Source: Limonium bicolor
Lineage: Eukaryota > Streptophyta > Magnoliopsida > Caryophyllales > Plumbaginaceae
Length of the DNA stretch: 64,000 nucleotides
Direction: 5' to 3'
Assembly (NCBI GenBank): GCA_023374045.1
Contig: CM041780.1
Coordinates: forward strand, 30,064,337-30,128,336
Position 1 is the stretch's first letter; each line of letters opens with the position of its first letter. The position numbers were made by a program, and so were the translations under genes. The notes below the pieces were generated by a model that saw nothing but the letters and a program-made list of their open reading frames with translations, made no database searches and was not told the origin of the DNA. Positions 1-10,000 of the stretch are shown here, piece by piece.

Positions 1-1229
1 TTTCACGTCCTTGAACGGTTCCCTGTCTTCACTGTGTATTGTCTACTGATCTCTGTTGAAGGTTCTTGATTTCTCTAGCCCGTTTGTTTAACTGCGGCTC
101 TTCTCGTCCATCTTCGAGGTAATCTGCTTCACTGTCCTTAGTACGGAGTTGACTACTTCTCGTGTTCCTAACACTACTTGTCTACTTGCATGGGGTACCG
201 TACTGATACATTACTACCTACCCAACTAAATCATAAATAAGTCTGTCAGGCCCACATGCTCCTATCGGAGTGCGGTCGTCCCATGTCTCATTTAGTAAAC
301 TGGTAATGTCTGTCACACGGGTATTGCGAAGTATTCTGTTGTCAATCTCCCTTTGATGGATATCCTTTTTTTTTTATCAGTTCTTGTTATCGATCTCATT
401 GAGTGCAACACATATTCCTTTTCTCCCTGTTTATCCTGATCATATCCCATCCATAGTTCATATTCGTTCCCTCATCCGTTTAATTGGATGTATTGCAGAT
501 TGCATAATAGCTTGAGCAACTTGGCTCTTCACTTCCAAACCATCCTCACTGACGGTGGTGCATCTACAAAGGGTATGCTTGTCCATAAGGACTAAACATT
601 CATCACTAGTAGTGATTAGCATTAAATGCGGGTATACACTGATGGTATTTGGCTAATAAGCCCTGTCTGAAAATTCTTGAATAATTAAACTGGTGTGGTT
701 TACAATCACAGTGGCTGTACAATTCCCCAGTTGCAGTGGTTGGACTAATGGTCCTTCCAAAGTTGCATAGGTTTCTAATCTTAAGGTTTGTATGAAAAAG
801 TTTGAAAAACATTTTTTTTGGTATATATATAATAAAAGACTAAAAAGTAGTAGTTGTAGTTGTAGCACTTGCTCTGTCAAGTGCGCAAGGTAGATGGAAA
901 TTTCAGTGGTTTACTTGTCGTAGCGCTTGCAATAGCAAGTGCGCCATGTAGGTGGAAATTCTGGTTCAGTAATCACCGGTCTCATTGACTCTGCGTCATC
1001 GAATATGGCTACATGATAATGTAAGCTTTAACATCCTGTTCATATATATATATATATAATCCGTCAAGGTTCCAAGGTACTCGCATCGAGTCCACAAAAC
1101 TAGTCTCAAAGTCATACACAAACAGGCGAGTGGTCAATGACACACTCCCACATATTTATAACATATCTCCGTCTAACATCCAAGGTAAGTACATAAGAAG
1201 GTAAGCAAAAGTCTTCCACCAGCGGTCTC
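1..1229 (-). other. Non-coding internal spacer of element D
   Basis: Downstream of the gag remnant of outer element D on the minus strand. No open frame of note. Read on the minus strand, positions about 180-360 match the internal non-coding block of elements A (about 12370-12530) and B (about 52840-53000), including the run around the hairpin at 259-270 with arms CTCC and GGAG. Two palindromes (864-883 and 923-942) correspond to the single one in A and B. A (TA)n run lies near 1044-1060. Protease or RT would be expected here in an autonomous element and is not seen, so D looks like a gag-only derivative, unless pol lies further left outside the window. Confidence 0.7.
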
Positions 1230-1245
1230 ATGGAGTTCAGGGTAC

Positions 1246-1860
1246 TCATGCCCTATCTACTCCCTTGCCTTTATAGGCACCAGCATCAGAAGATGCCTGG
1301 CCATCCTGACCGCCTCGTGGTACTCCAGATCCTCCAGTTGAGGTCTTCTGAGTATTCCTTGGTGGCCTGTAGTTACGGCTCTCTAGGTTCATCTAACACT
1401 CGAATCCCTATGGCCCTCTTTCTTGTAGCACCGACACACAACTTTGCGGCCTTCGCAGTCAACCCCAGGATGGTCCTTCCCACAACGCTTACAATAGTAA
1501 TGGCGCTGAGGCTGTCCGGTGCCTGATGATAGTATTTAGTTTAAGTTAAAAATCTAATGATATAAAGGTTAAGGGCACAATTGAATTTAAGAGGTAGGTG
1601 TTCTCACCCTTAGGAGGTGCAGATCTCAGAGGCTGAGCATCTATAACTGGGCCGGTCAACCAAAGGACGGGCTCTTTTCCCTTCGCTCCCTGGTGACCCT
1701 GCTGCCCTTTCTTCTGAAAGAATTTCCTGTTTAAGGTTTCGGGTCAGCATTCAAAAGGTATTTAATATGATAAATAATCTAGAATGGGATAAGTCATTAC
1801 TTTCCCTTCTTCTGGCCATCGCCTGGAGTTGCTCCTCCACCCTCAGACTCTCCCTCCGGG
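1246..1860 (-). pseudogene. D gag pseudogene, 3' part (exons 2b-4, zinc knuckles)
   Basis: This is the C-terminal half of a Ty3/gypsy Gag, cut off from its N-terminal half by element A. I place exon 2b at 1860-1801, an intron at 1800-1727, exon 3 at 1726-1608, an intron at 1607-1523 and exon 4 at 1522-1246; all intron ends are GT/AG and the phases agree. Exon 3 ends in PLRSAPPK, matching PLRSYPPK of element E just before the same intron. Exon 4 encodes a first zinc knuckle CKRCGKDHPGVDC (C-x2-C-x3-H-x4-C). The second knuckle is damaged: its cysteine spacing is altered, a one-base frameshift follows, and a TGA falls at 1389-1391. A tail homologous to that of E continues in another frame to a stop at 1246-1248. 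The 1800-1727 intron has no counterpart in E. Confidence 0.75.
1856..1860. repeat. Target-site duplication of element A (left)
   Basis: The 5 bp ccggg immediately precedes TGAAATACCCC of the left LTR and is repeated exactly at 38821-38825 after the right LTR. With one copy and the whole of element A removed, the gag reading frame of element D runs on without interruption, which confirms the insertion. Confidence 0.95.
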
Positions 1861-2291
1861 TGAAATACCCCAAACCTTGATATTTTGTTTAAATACTAAA
1901 CTATGATATTTAAAGGCTAAAAAGTGCCTTAGAAACATCAGTGCACAATTTAAACCACGGTGAGAACAATAAAGTACTATAAATATAGTTTGAGCAAAAA
2001 CATGCTCTAAACTTGGAGTGGACTTGGTTAGGACCCAAAGAACCTACCAAGACTAAATAATATTCAATTATGATTTAATAAGGCTAATTAATTCCTTAGG
2101 AAACTTTGGTAGACAGTTAAACCAAACAAAACACAAGAAAATACCTTAAAGTCAATAAGAGCAAAAATGTGCTCTAAGCTTGGGATAAATTTGTATAAGA
2201 CCTAAAGGTCATACATATACCTTATAAATATGCTAATAACATATTAAATCAATTACTAAAGAAAACCAAGCTTGAAAACAAGTTAAAACAC

Positions 2292-2325
2292 AAAATGTGC
2301 TTTAAGGAGTCTTAAAGCACATTTT
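2292..2325. repeat. U3 palindrome of A 5' LTR
   Basis: Arms AAAATGTGCTTTAAG and CTTAAAGCACATTTT around a 4-base spacer form a perfect inverted repeat. The same palindrome occurs at the matching place in A right (about 34846-34880), B (47499-47532, 56923-56957), E (21080-21114, 31365-31399) and S2 (16638-16671). It lies upstream of the TATA-like element, so it could be a protein-binding site or a folded DNA signal in U3. Confidence 0.75.
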
Positions 2326-2647
2326 TAAAAAATTATCTTGTAAATGAGTTTTGAATGGATAAATGTCCATCATTACTCTTTAATTAACATGTGTACTATA
2401 TAGTATCACATTTGGTAGTCTAAATCAATGGGAAATCAAAAATTTCACATCTATGTGCCTTGTTTTAGTGAATAGTAACCAAAATATGCAAATTTATAAC
2501 ATAAGTCAATATAAGTAAGTTAATTGGTCAACAAAGACTATTATACCCCTAGGTAGAGATGGGGGCCGGTTTTTATTATGGTGAGTCACCAACATGTAAA
2601 AGAAATCAATTAAGGAAAGGAAGGAAAAGTATGTAAAAGAAGAAAGC

Positions 2648-2668
2648 TACTTTATAAGGTAAATATCT
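2648..2668 (+). promoter_or_regulatory. Putative LTR promoter (TATA-like) in A
   Basis: CTTTATAAGG followed by AAATATCTT, then a long pyrimidine-rich stretch with repeated TTCTC and CTTCC. The pair of CTTTATA and AAATATCTT is kept at the equivalent place in B (about 47855-47875) and in E on the minus strand (about 31021-31040). If transcription starts about 30 bases downstream, R-U5 is over 3 kb long. Only the motif is seen; the start site is inferred. Confidence 0.45.
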
Positions 2669-2972
2669 TGTAAAAGCAACACCTCATTTCATTTCTCTCA
2701 TTCTTCTCTTGTTCCCACCGTAGCCAACCCTTCTTCCTCCTCTCTCCATCGGTTTAGCTACAGCATCAATGCCATCTCCAACTTCCATGGCTCGTATCTC
2801 CTAGCTCCCTTTGCCAAATCAAAAACAAAGACCACCATTCTTCTAGTTGGAGCAAGCTCTACACTTCTCTCTTTTCAAACCTTCAAGAACTCCATTTTGG
2901 TGCCATGGAGATTCACCATTGATGGAGCTTGAGCTCATATTTTCATGCCTTGTCATTCTCTTTTGCTTCAAG

Positions 2973-3475
2973 GTAAGGAAAATCAAAGAAAAACCAAGTT
3001 TCCTTTCATTTTCTTGTATAACCGAAAATTCACCTTACAATGGTGCATTACCTTTCTATCTTCTTAGCTTAATTCAAACTTAAAAGGGCTAGGAGGAGTC
3101 CTATCTTGCCACTTGTTCAAGTTCTCTTTCAAATTCCAAAGGTAAATATCATTTTAGTGTATTAAAACACTAATGTTAAACTAGGGTTTGTATATGAGTT
3201 TAAGTGTGAATTCTTAAGCTCATTACCCTTATATGTGTATTGATTAGAAAGTTGACAAGTGATCAAACTCCTTGCTGATTTTCAGTTTAAGGAAACAAGA
3301 AAGAAGTTTCAGAGGAAAAGAGGTAAACAAAGTATCTCAATGTAGTTTAAATGCCTTAGGAAAAATGAGCTTGATTTGCTTGATAAAATACCTAAGGAGC
3401 CAATGGTGAATGACCTAGTAAAATGCTCTCAAGGAAACTATTAAAGGGCATATGTGTTGTTGTATGTAATTGCAG
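2973..3475 (+). other. Putative leader intron inside the A LTR
   Basis: A consensus-like donor CTTCAAG/GTAAGG at 2972/2973 and an acceptor TGTAATTGCAG/GTC at 3475/3476 enclose about 500 bases. Equivalent pairs at similar distance occur in B (48173-48668 and 57592-58081), in the right LTR of A (35526-36027) and, on the minus strand, in E (20424-19930). Conservation of both sites across families supports splicing of the leader, but no transcript evidence is available here. Confidence 0.45.
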
Positions 3476-4160
3476 GTCAAAGGCATTATTTATGTGGGAA
3501 ATTCAGTGTTTAAGGTTTATGCAATTTAAGGGCCTAAGAGCCATGTTATTTAAGGGCCTAAGTGCCAAGCAATTTAAGTTTATGCACTATATTGTGATGT
3601 AGTGTAAATCTGGTGAAGTTTTGTGTGTGAGAAAGTTCTTGGTGGACTTAGGTGTTCGTGAATGAAATAAGGTAAAAACCTAAGTGTTTGGATGTGAGAA
3701 TATACAAGAGAAGCTATGGTAAAATTTGGAAAATGTATAAGGATTTAGGTATTATCTTGGAAGTTCTAGGAATTCAATGTGTGTTTTTTAGGATGTATTA
3801 AAGTCTTGGAGAAGTTTGTTTAAGGTTTAGGAATGTTGATGTACAAGGAGGAAATGATGTTTAGGTAAGATGTGAAAAAGGAGATTTAGTTAGTAAGAAA
3901 AGATGTTTGAGAGATGATGTTATGATGGTAAGGAAACACTTTTGGCATAGTGGTTATCATAATTATGAAATACCACTTGGAGAAACTAAGAAGAAAACAT
4001 TATAAGTGTTAGGAATTTTGGTAAGAAAAGAGTAAGTGTTTAAGGAGTTATAAAATGAGTTTTATGGATGTTATATGAAGGGTTAAAGGTGCCAAAAGAT
4101 GTTAGAACACATTAGGAGGCTTGAGGAAAGGTTGGGAAGAAGTTTGACAAGTTCTGATGT

Positions 4161-4332
4161 TGTCCGACCCAGTGGTCCGACCCAGGGTGGGTCAGACAGC
4201 CCCTGTTAATTCACCGTTGATGTTTCTGGAATGGTCCGACCCAGAGGTCTTGGGTCGGACATGGGTCGGACAGGTGGATTTGAGAGACGGAAAAGTTTCT
4301 GGAACGGTCTGACCCAGTTGTGGGTCGGACTA
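4161..4332 (+). repeat. GC-rich hairpin array in A 5' LTR
   Basis: Repeated inverted units made of GTCCGACCCA and TGGGTCGGAC, spaced by TTTCTGGAA-type sequence. The right LTR holds the same array at about 36833-37003 with small differences. It occupies the same relative position as differently sequenced hairpin arrays in E, S2 and B. Confidence 0.8.
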
Positions 4333-5679
4333 CCCAAAACATGTAAAAAAAAAACAAACAAACTAAGTGAGGTTTAAGTAGTAAACCCTAGTAAGTTATA
4401 ATGGCAATTAGTGAGGGAAAAGTTGTGCTAAATTGTAAAAGTAAAACAAGTTAAGTGTGAAGTTATTTAACTAAGTTAACGGGGATAAGTTATGAGCATT
4501 AGACTTTAAACAATCATGTTAACCCAGTGTTAATAAAAGTACATGTAATGTTACCAGTAGTTCGAGAATTGTTCGAGGAACATAAGTGGACATGATAGAG
4601 TGGACTCCGGTGACAGGTATGGTTTTCGTGCAACCTGTGTCCTACCGGATTACACCGGCTTGTATGCCAATGTGTTTTTCTGTATGTTTGCCACGTTATA
4701 AGATAAATCATGAAACGAGTTTACAGTCGTTATTGTTGTTGTGTGTTTACGTGCCGATACCGGTAACCTCGAATGCGCATGGAAGGCTAGTTAACAACTA
4801 TTAGGTAAACGTAAGAGAACGGTATCCGGTAATAACGTTTCCGACCTAAGGAACGTTCTAACCACGGCTATGCGTGAGTTTAGTCATGTGATGTTTGTGT
4901 GTGAATGTATGACTCTCTCTTCCCTGATGTGTGTCTAACAAGACTTAACCTAATGTTTGTGATTGTTTATTGAGTTCAATGTTGAACTTCTAACAAGTGC
5001 TAACAGGGGAAGTGAGGAGTCCGGTCTGTTCCGGCCACGCGTGTGAGTATGGGGGTCGTTGTCATATCAGGTTCGATCCTCTCTGTATGTTATGGTTGTT
5101 TTCCAATTTTGGTTTCCAACCTTCCCTTTAGCTTAACCAAGGCTATTTTACTGACTCACGTCGGGCCACATGGGCACACTATGTTTATGTTTTTTCGGTG
5201 TGCTTGGATCACTATATCCGAGGCACCATGTGTTAAGTTATCCGTTCATCTAACGGGACGGTAACGAGTTATGTAACGAGCTTATCATGAGACTGGCAAC
5301 ATTCTCTAGGCTACAAGTGAACTGAATATGTTTGGGCCGGTTCAAAAAGGGAACCGTTCCCATTATGTTATGTATTATTGTTGGACTGCAATTCTTATTG
5401 CGTTGTGATGTGATAAGTTGTTAAGATGTGGAGTATGTGGTTATGGATATGAATTCCAGTTTATTGTAAGAGGCGTTTAAGGATAACCCGATTGGTGGGT
5501 ATGTGTCGTCTATTAAGGAAATAGCTCCGTTAAAGGAGAAACACTCTAGGGGTTAAAGATCACAATGAGTGATTTGTTAAGTGTAGTTGTATTAGCTGTT
5601 TTAATGAGCCATTGTTGCGCAATGTAATGTGTTGTGTATTTGAAGTTTACATGCACGATTCAAATATAATCAATTGCAT

Positions 5680-5830
5680 GCCAAGACGACAAATAGTTGT
5701 GCGTGGCCCGGTAGCATGCGGGCTGTGGGATTACCATACCAACAAAGGTGCTGAGCCCCTGGGGGGGCCACCCTTTCTCTTCTTTTCCTATTTCAGGTAC
5801 AAGGAGCTGGAAGCCGTTCGAGAGTAGGAC
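5680..5830 (+). promoter_or_regulatory. Conserved structured module with acceptor-like site, A 5' LTR
   Basis: Adjacent small inverted repeats (for example GCCCG...CGGGC, and CCCC next to GGGG) precede a pyrimidine tract and TTTCAG/GTAC (5796/5797), about 360 bp before the LTR end. Versions of this block occur in all LTRs examined. The order of hairpins, pyrimidine tract and CAG/G is kept although sequence drifts. Possible roles are a 3' splice site of a leader intron, a packaging or translation element, or the 3' end-processing region. Confidence 0.55.
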
Positions 5831-6158
5831 GGGGTAGTCGTTGTACATGGGTAATCATTTAAGTTATATATGTACAGTAGGTGTAGTAAGACCGAAATTG
5901 TTATCGGCATTAGTTTGTGAATACTCGGTACAGTCGAAAGGTGTATGTTGTTGTTGTTGTTAATGGAAAGAGATAATAATGTGTAGTCACTCAGGAATCT
6001 AGTCCATCAGACCGATACAATGTATATGTAATAGCCTTGTTAGCCACGTGGGTGGTTAACGACGTGTAACACCAGCGAGTTAAGTAATGTGATGAAGTAT
6101 GTTTTCCGCTGCAGTTTATTGTTAAGTGTGTTAATGTTGGATGGGGTTTTACAAAAAG

Positions 6159-6186
6159 TGGTATCAGAGCGAAGTATCGCTCTGAT
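6159..6186 (+). promoter_or_regulatory. Primer-binding site and PBS hairpin, element A
   Basis: TGGTATCAGAGC (6159-6170) is complementary to the 3' end of plant initiator-Met tRNA and lies 5 bases after the LTR. It overlaps a perfect stem-loop (6163-6186): arm ATCAGAGCGA, loop AGTA, arm TCGCTCTGAT. The first seven bases of the arm and their partner equal the acceptor stem of the primer tRNA. Confidence 0.9.
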
Positions 6187-6981
6187 GACTGAATTACCGA
6201 GCTTAGGAAGTACCGAGTTAGGAGTTTAAGACTTTGGGTTAGGGGTTGAGTGAGAGCGTGAGAGATACGCTAGTTAGGAGTAACCAGTGTGTACTGGAAA
6301 CCTACAGTGTCCAACCCGCCCTCCATAATCCCTGTTATATAACTTGGGAAACAACGCCAGAGAGATGGAAGTCCTCTCTTACTCGGGAATACCCGATCTG
6401 GTTGTTATTAAATACCTCTAAAGGTACGGAGAACCTGTCATACGGTAGATCCCGAAAACTGGGAATCCCGGAGACGGTTTCCATCTGAACAATGTTAACC
6501 GCATTTAATGGCGAAGAATGAAGAATCTTGTGTATAGAAGAATAGAATTTCCGGCAACCTCGGTCGACATGCCGAGCAGTCGAGAATAACCAGCTTGCAA
6601 CGCACCGACCGTGCAACAGGCAAGAAGTGGATTAATAAAACCCGAGACGAGTGTCTACGGGACCACAGTTGTTAAATGATACACCAACGGTATACCAACC
6701 GACAAAGGAACTACAACGTAGTGCCCAAACAAGAGACAAGTCTGAGTGACCACGACAAATGTGTGGAACGGGCTACGAAGAGGAAACAATACTAAAGGGG
6801 TCTCCAGAATGGGAAACACCCTAGTTAATGATTATCGCATGAGTACAGTGAGAAGTCGCCTAGAAGGTCAATTGTCAAGACTGTAAGATCAAGTGAGGGC
6901 CAACAAGGCCACTGTTGACAGTGCGGGTAAAGAACAATACCACAACCGGTATGTGTTTAACCGATAGCCAGTTAGCATGGC

Positions 6982-7001
6982 GCGCTTGCCATGGCAAGCG
7001 C
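6982..7001. repeat. Covarying palindrome in internal region
   Basis: GCGCTTGCC and its complement form a perfect hairpin. In B (52445-52464 and 61861-61880) the equivalent is GCACTTGCCA with GCAAGTGC, so an A:T pair replaces a G:C pair at the same place on both arms. D (864-883, 923-942) has two variants. The compensated change suggests selection for base pairing in RNA. Confidence 0.65.
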
Positions 7002-7034
7002 TGCTATAGCAAGGATGTTCGGGAAATTTATAAC

Positions 7035-10000
7035 TAAAATACCCCAAATCTAAATAATATTATTAAATCATTATTTATTGGAATATAATCCAAATATAAA
7101 TCATTTCACATAAGCATGCAAACCCATGCATGAGAACGTTACGTAAAAACAGTCGTTTCTCCATAAACGCTAAAACGCCTTAGAAGCATATGGTCAAACA
7201 TGACCTTGTATGACCCTCTAATATTCAAACCAAATGGTCATACAATTATTATATGAATATACAAATATATTCCCTAACCTAAATTCAGTCAAAAACGCAA
7301 AACGCTCGGGAGTGCTCACGCCCGCTCCTTAAAGCACGAAAAGTCCGGAGGAGTGCCGAGGTGGCACGAACTTCTATAAAATTAATTCCTAGAGTTCCTA
7401 ACATCATTATTAATCATTCTAAAGAGAGCCCACGAAGTGGTTTCACAAAATTCAGCAAAAACCACAGGAGGATTTCTTAGCGCTCCTTTTTGGCCCGGGA
7501 GTGTCCCGATGGCCCGTAAATTATGTCACGGGTGGATGTAACCCCATATAACCCAATGTAACATCTTAGTATATGTTTATTTACTATAATAAGTGTTTAC
7601 AAACACTTGGAACTCATAAAAACAAATTGTTTCCCAAAATTTCCTTAGAGCACAAAAACACACCTTCGGGTGTCACGAAAACGCGTTTTACGCAATTGCC
7701 TTGTAGTTTTTGACATGCCACGAATTGGTAATCTTAAATAGGGTTAAAATGTCCTTCTAAATCAGTGGGTGTGACTAGTCAACAAGACTCTCTATAGGGG
7801 CCGATTTTGAGAGCAAAAACTAGTATAAAAATTACATTAAAAGTTTATAAAAGGCTTAAAACATGATGACTCATCATCCCATGTGTTATATTACTTAATG
7901 CCAAAGTATGTAGGTCTCATTTGACCAGAGAGCTGTCGAAATTAGGTCATGGAATAAGGCCATGTGAGCTAGATACAAAACAAATACTAAAAGCAAAAAG
8001 TAGATTCCTTTTCTTTTTGCCTTTTGATTTCTTAAGCATGTGACCTTCCTTAGCTCTTCCTTGGCTCTTCATGACCGATGGAGACCTCCCAATTGAGCTT
8101 GAATTCGTCCAGCTACAAGAGGAGAAGAAGACAAGCAAAACTTAGAAAAATCAAAAGAAGATACCTTACCTTTTCTTACCTTGTCTTCTAACCAACATTA
8201 TTTCCTTTCCAACTCTTGCTTAGTCACACCACATGGCCGGTTTTATGCAGTAAAGAAGGGCTTTTATTGAGCCAATAATCTATGTAATAAACTACGGAAA
8301 AGAATAGTCAAATGACATTAAAAATTGACAAAACAAAAATCAATTTCCAAAGGCAATCTTACCTTATACGTAAGTTTAGTCTCATTTCCCTCCTTGCACT
8401 CTTCATTCACGAATTGGTAAGGTTCTAAGCTCTCTCTCCTTGCTTCATCTTCTTCCTTTGAAGCTCTTAAGTCCATTAATGGAGTTTTAACTTCTATCTT
8501 CATCTTTAAGGTAATTTCCTAGCATTTCTTGGCAAGTCTTGAAGCAAAACTCTTCCTAGCTTAACAAGGTATGTTCGGCATCAATTAGTTCTCCAAGGAG
8601 ATTGTCCAAACCAACATTAAACCAAGGAGCATCTCAAGGTTATCTTAAGGTAGGTTTTAAAGCTTGAAAATCCTTAAAGCACATTTTTATGTGTAACCAA
8701 GTTCTACTTCTTCTAAGTCTCTTTTCTTCTTCATTTTGATGAAGGAAAACGTGTTCTTCGTCTACCTTAGGAGTGCCAAATTTATAAGGAGAAAAAGTCT
8801 AAGGTAAAGTCTTGTAAAACTACTTACAAATCTACTTAAGGTCTTTGTTGAAGATCTAACTCCTAAACACCTTCACCTCTTGCATAAAACCGAAGAGGAG
8901 CATCAAGTTTACCTAGGAGAAGGCTTGGAGATTCAAGAAGAAGTTCAAGCACTTAACCACCTTTGTTAAGAAGTGAGTTTACTAATTAAATCTTTATGTT
9001 ATAAGCTTTGTTAAGCTTCTAAAAATTCTACAAAAATTATGTATACCTCCTAGGTTAATTAATACCGAAACTATATGGTATTATATGCAAAAAATGTGAT
9101 CTATAACTTATATGGGAAATATTTACCTTAAGACACATTTTTGTGTCACAAAATTTATTTATGTTACATGTAAAATTAAGCCGAATTATCTAGGGCAAAA
9201 ATACTTTATTTTGAGCTAAGAATTTATATAAGACATTACAATAGTTTATACATGAGTTATATGACTCCTATGAATTTATGTATAATTATTATGACATATA
9301 AATCCACTTTTATATACTATATGGTCACTAAATATTTATGGCCGAATGCTCTAATTGATAAATAGGTCTTAATGACCTACTTAGGTATATAAACTTATAT
9401 TATAAAGTTTGGAGAGTTAAAAATTTTATTAGTGCTTAAATGGCTAATTAATTAAGTTATGTGGTTTAAATGTAATTTTTACAAAGTTTAGTGGATTTAT
9501 TGTGAAAGCCGAGAGCTAAAGGGGTATTTGGTGTAATTATGAAATAATATAAGGTTAGGAATTAAGTTCATGAATTTTAGATAATTTAAACAAGTGTTAA
9601 AATAGCATTTTATAAAGTTTTGGGCTATTATGTAATTTATAAAAGTTGTTATGAAAGTTTAGAACTTATTAGTGGGCGAATTCATAATTAAGAGATTTAT
9701 TAGGCTCACTTTCGAAATTTTGAGGAATTAAATATTTAGACTTTAGTTTATAAGTTATTAAGAAACTATTATAAAGTTTTGGGGTGAAAATGTAATTAAG
9801 GAAGAATAAATGACAAAGCCAAATTACTTTGGGGTTAGTTTGGTAATTTAAGAATTTATATATATACATTCGGCATTTATGGAGAATTAAAATTAAAACT
9901 ATAGTTTATAAGGCATTGTGTAAAGTTTATAAGATTTTATGGTTAAATTGTAATTATAGGAAATAAATTATTATTGCCGAGAAATTTAGGGGCTAAGTTG

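Larger units (their letters stand above)
1861..6153 (+). repeat. Element A 5' LTR
   Basis: 4293 bp, beginning TGAAATACCCC and ending GGGGTTTTACA, where other copies end GTGTTACA. Recognisable blocks in order: U3 palindrome (2292-2325); TATA-like promoter area (2648-2668) and pyrimidine-rich stretch; donor-like AAG/GTAAGG (2972/2973); acceptor-like TGCAG/GTC (3475/3476); GC-rich hairpin array (4161-4332); conserved block with CCGGATTACACCGG (about 4606-4668); and a structured block ending in a pyrimidine tract and TTTCAG/GTAC (5680-5797). It lacks about 110 bp that the right LTR has at about 36293-36403, a deletion with short matching ends near 3740. Confidence 0.93.
6154..7034 (+). other. Element A internal region, segment 1 (non-coding)
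   Basis: Matches element B from 51616 to about 52492. Short frames (up to 93 codons) occur but have no counterpart with conserved reading in B. Near its end is the covarying palindrome at 6982-7001. It is interrupted by solo LTR S1 after the ataac target. Confidence 0.8.
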
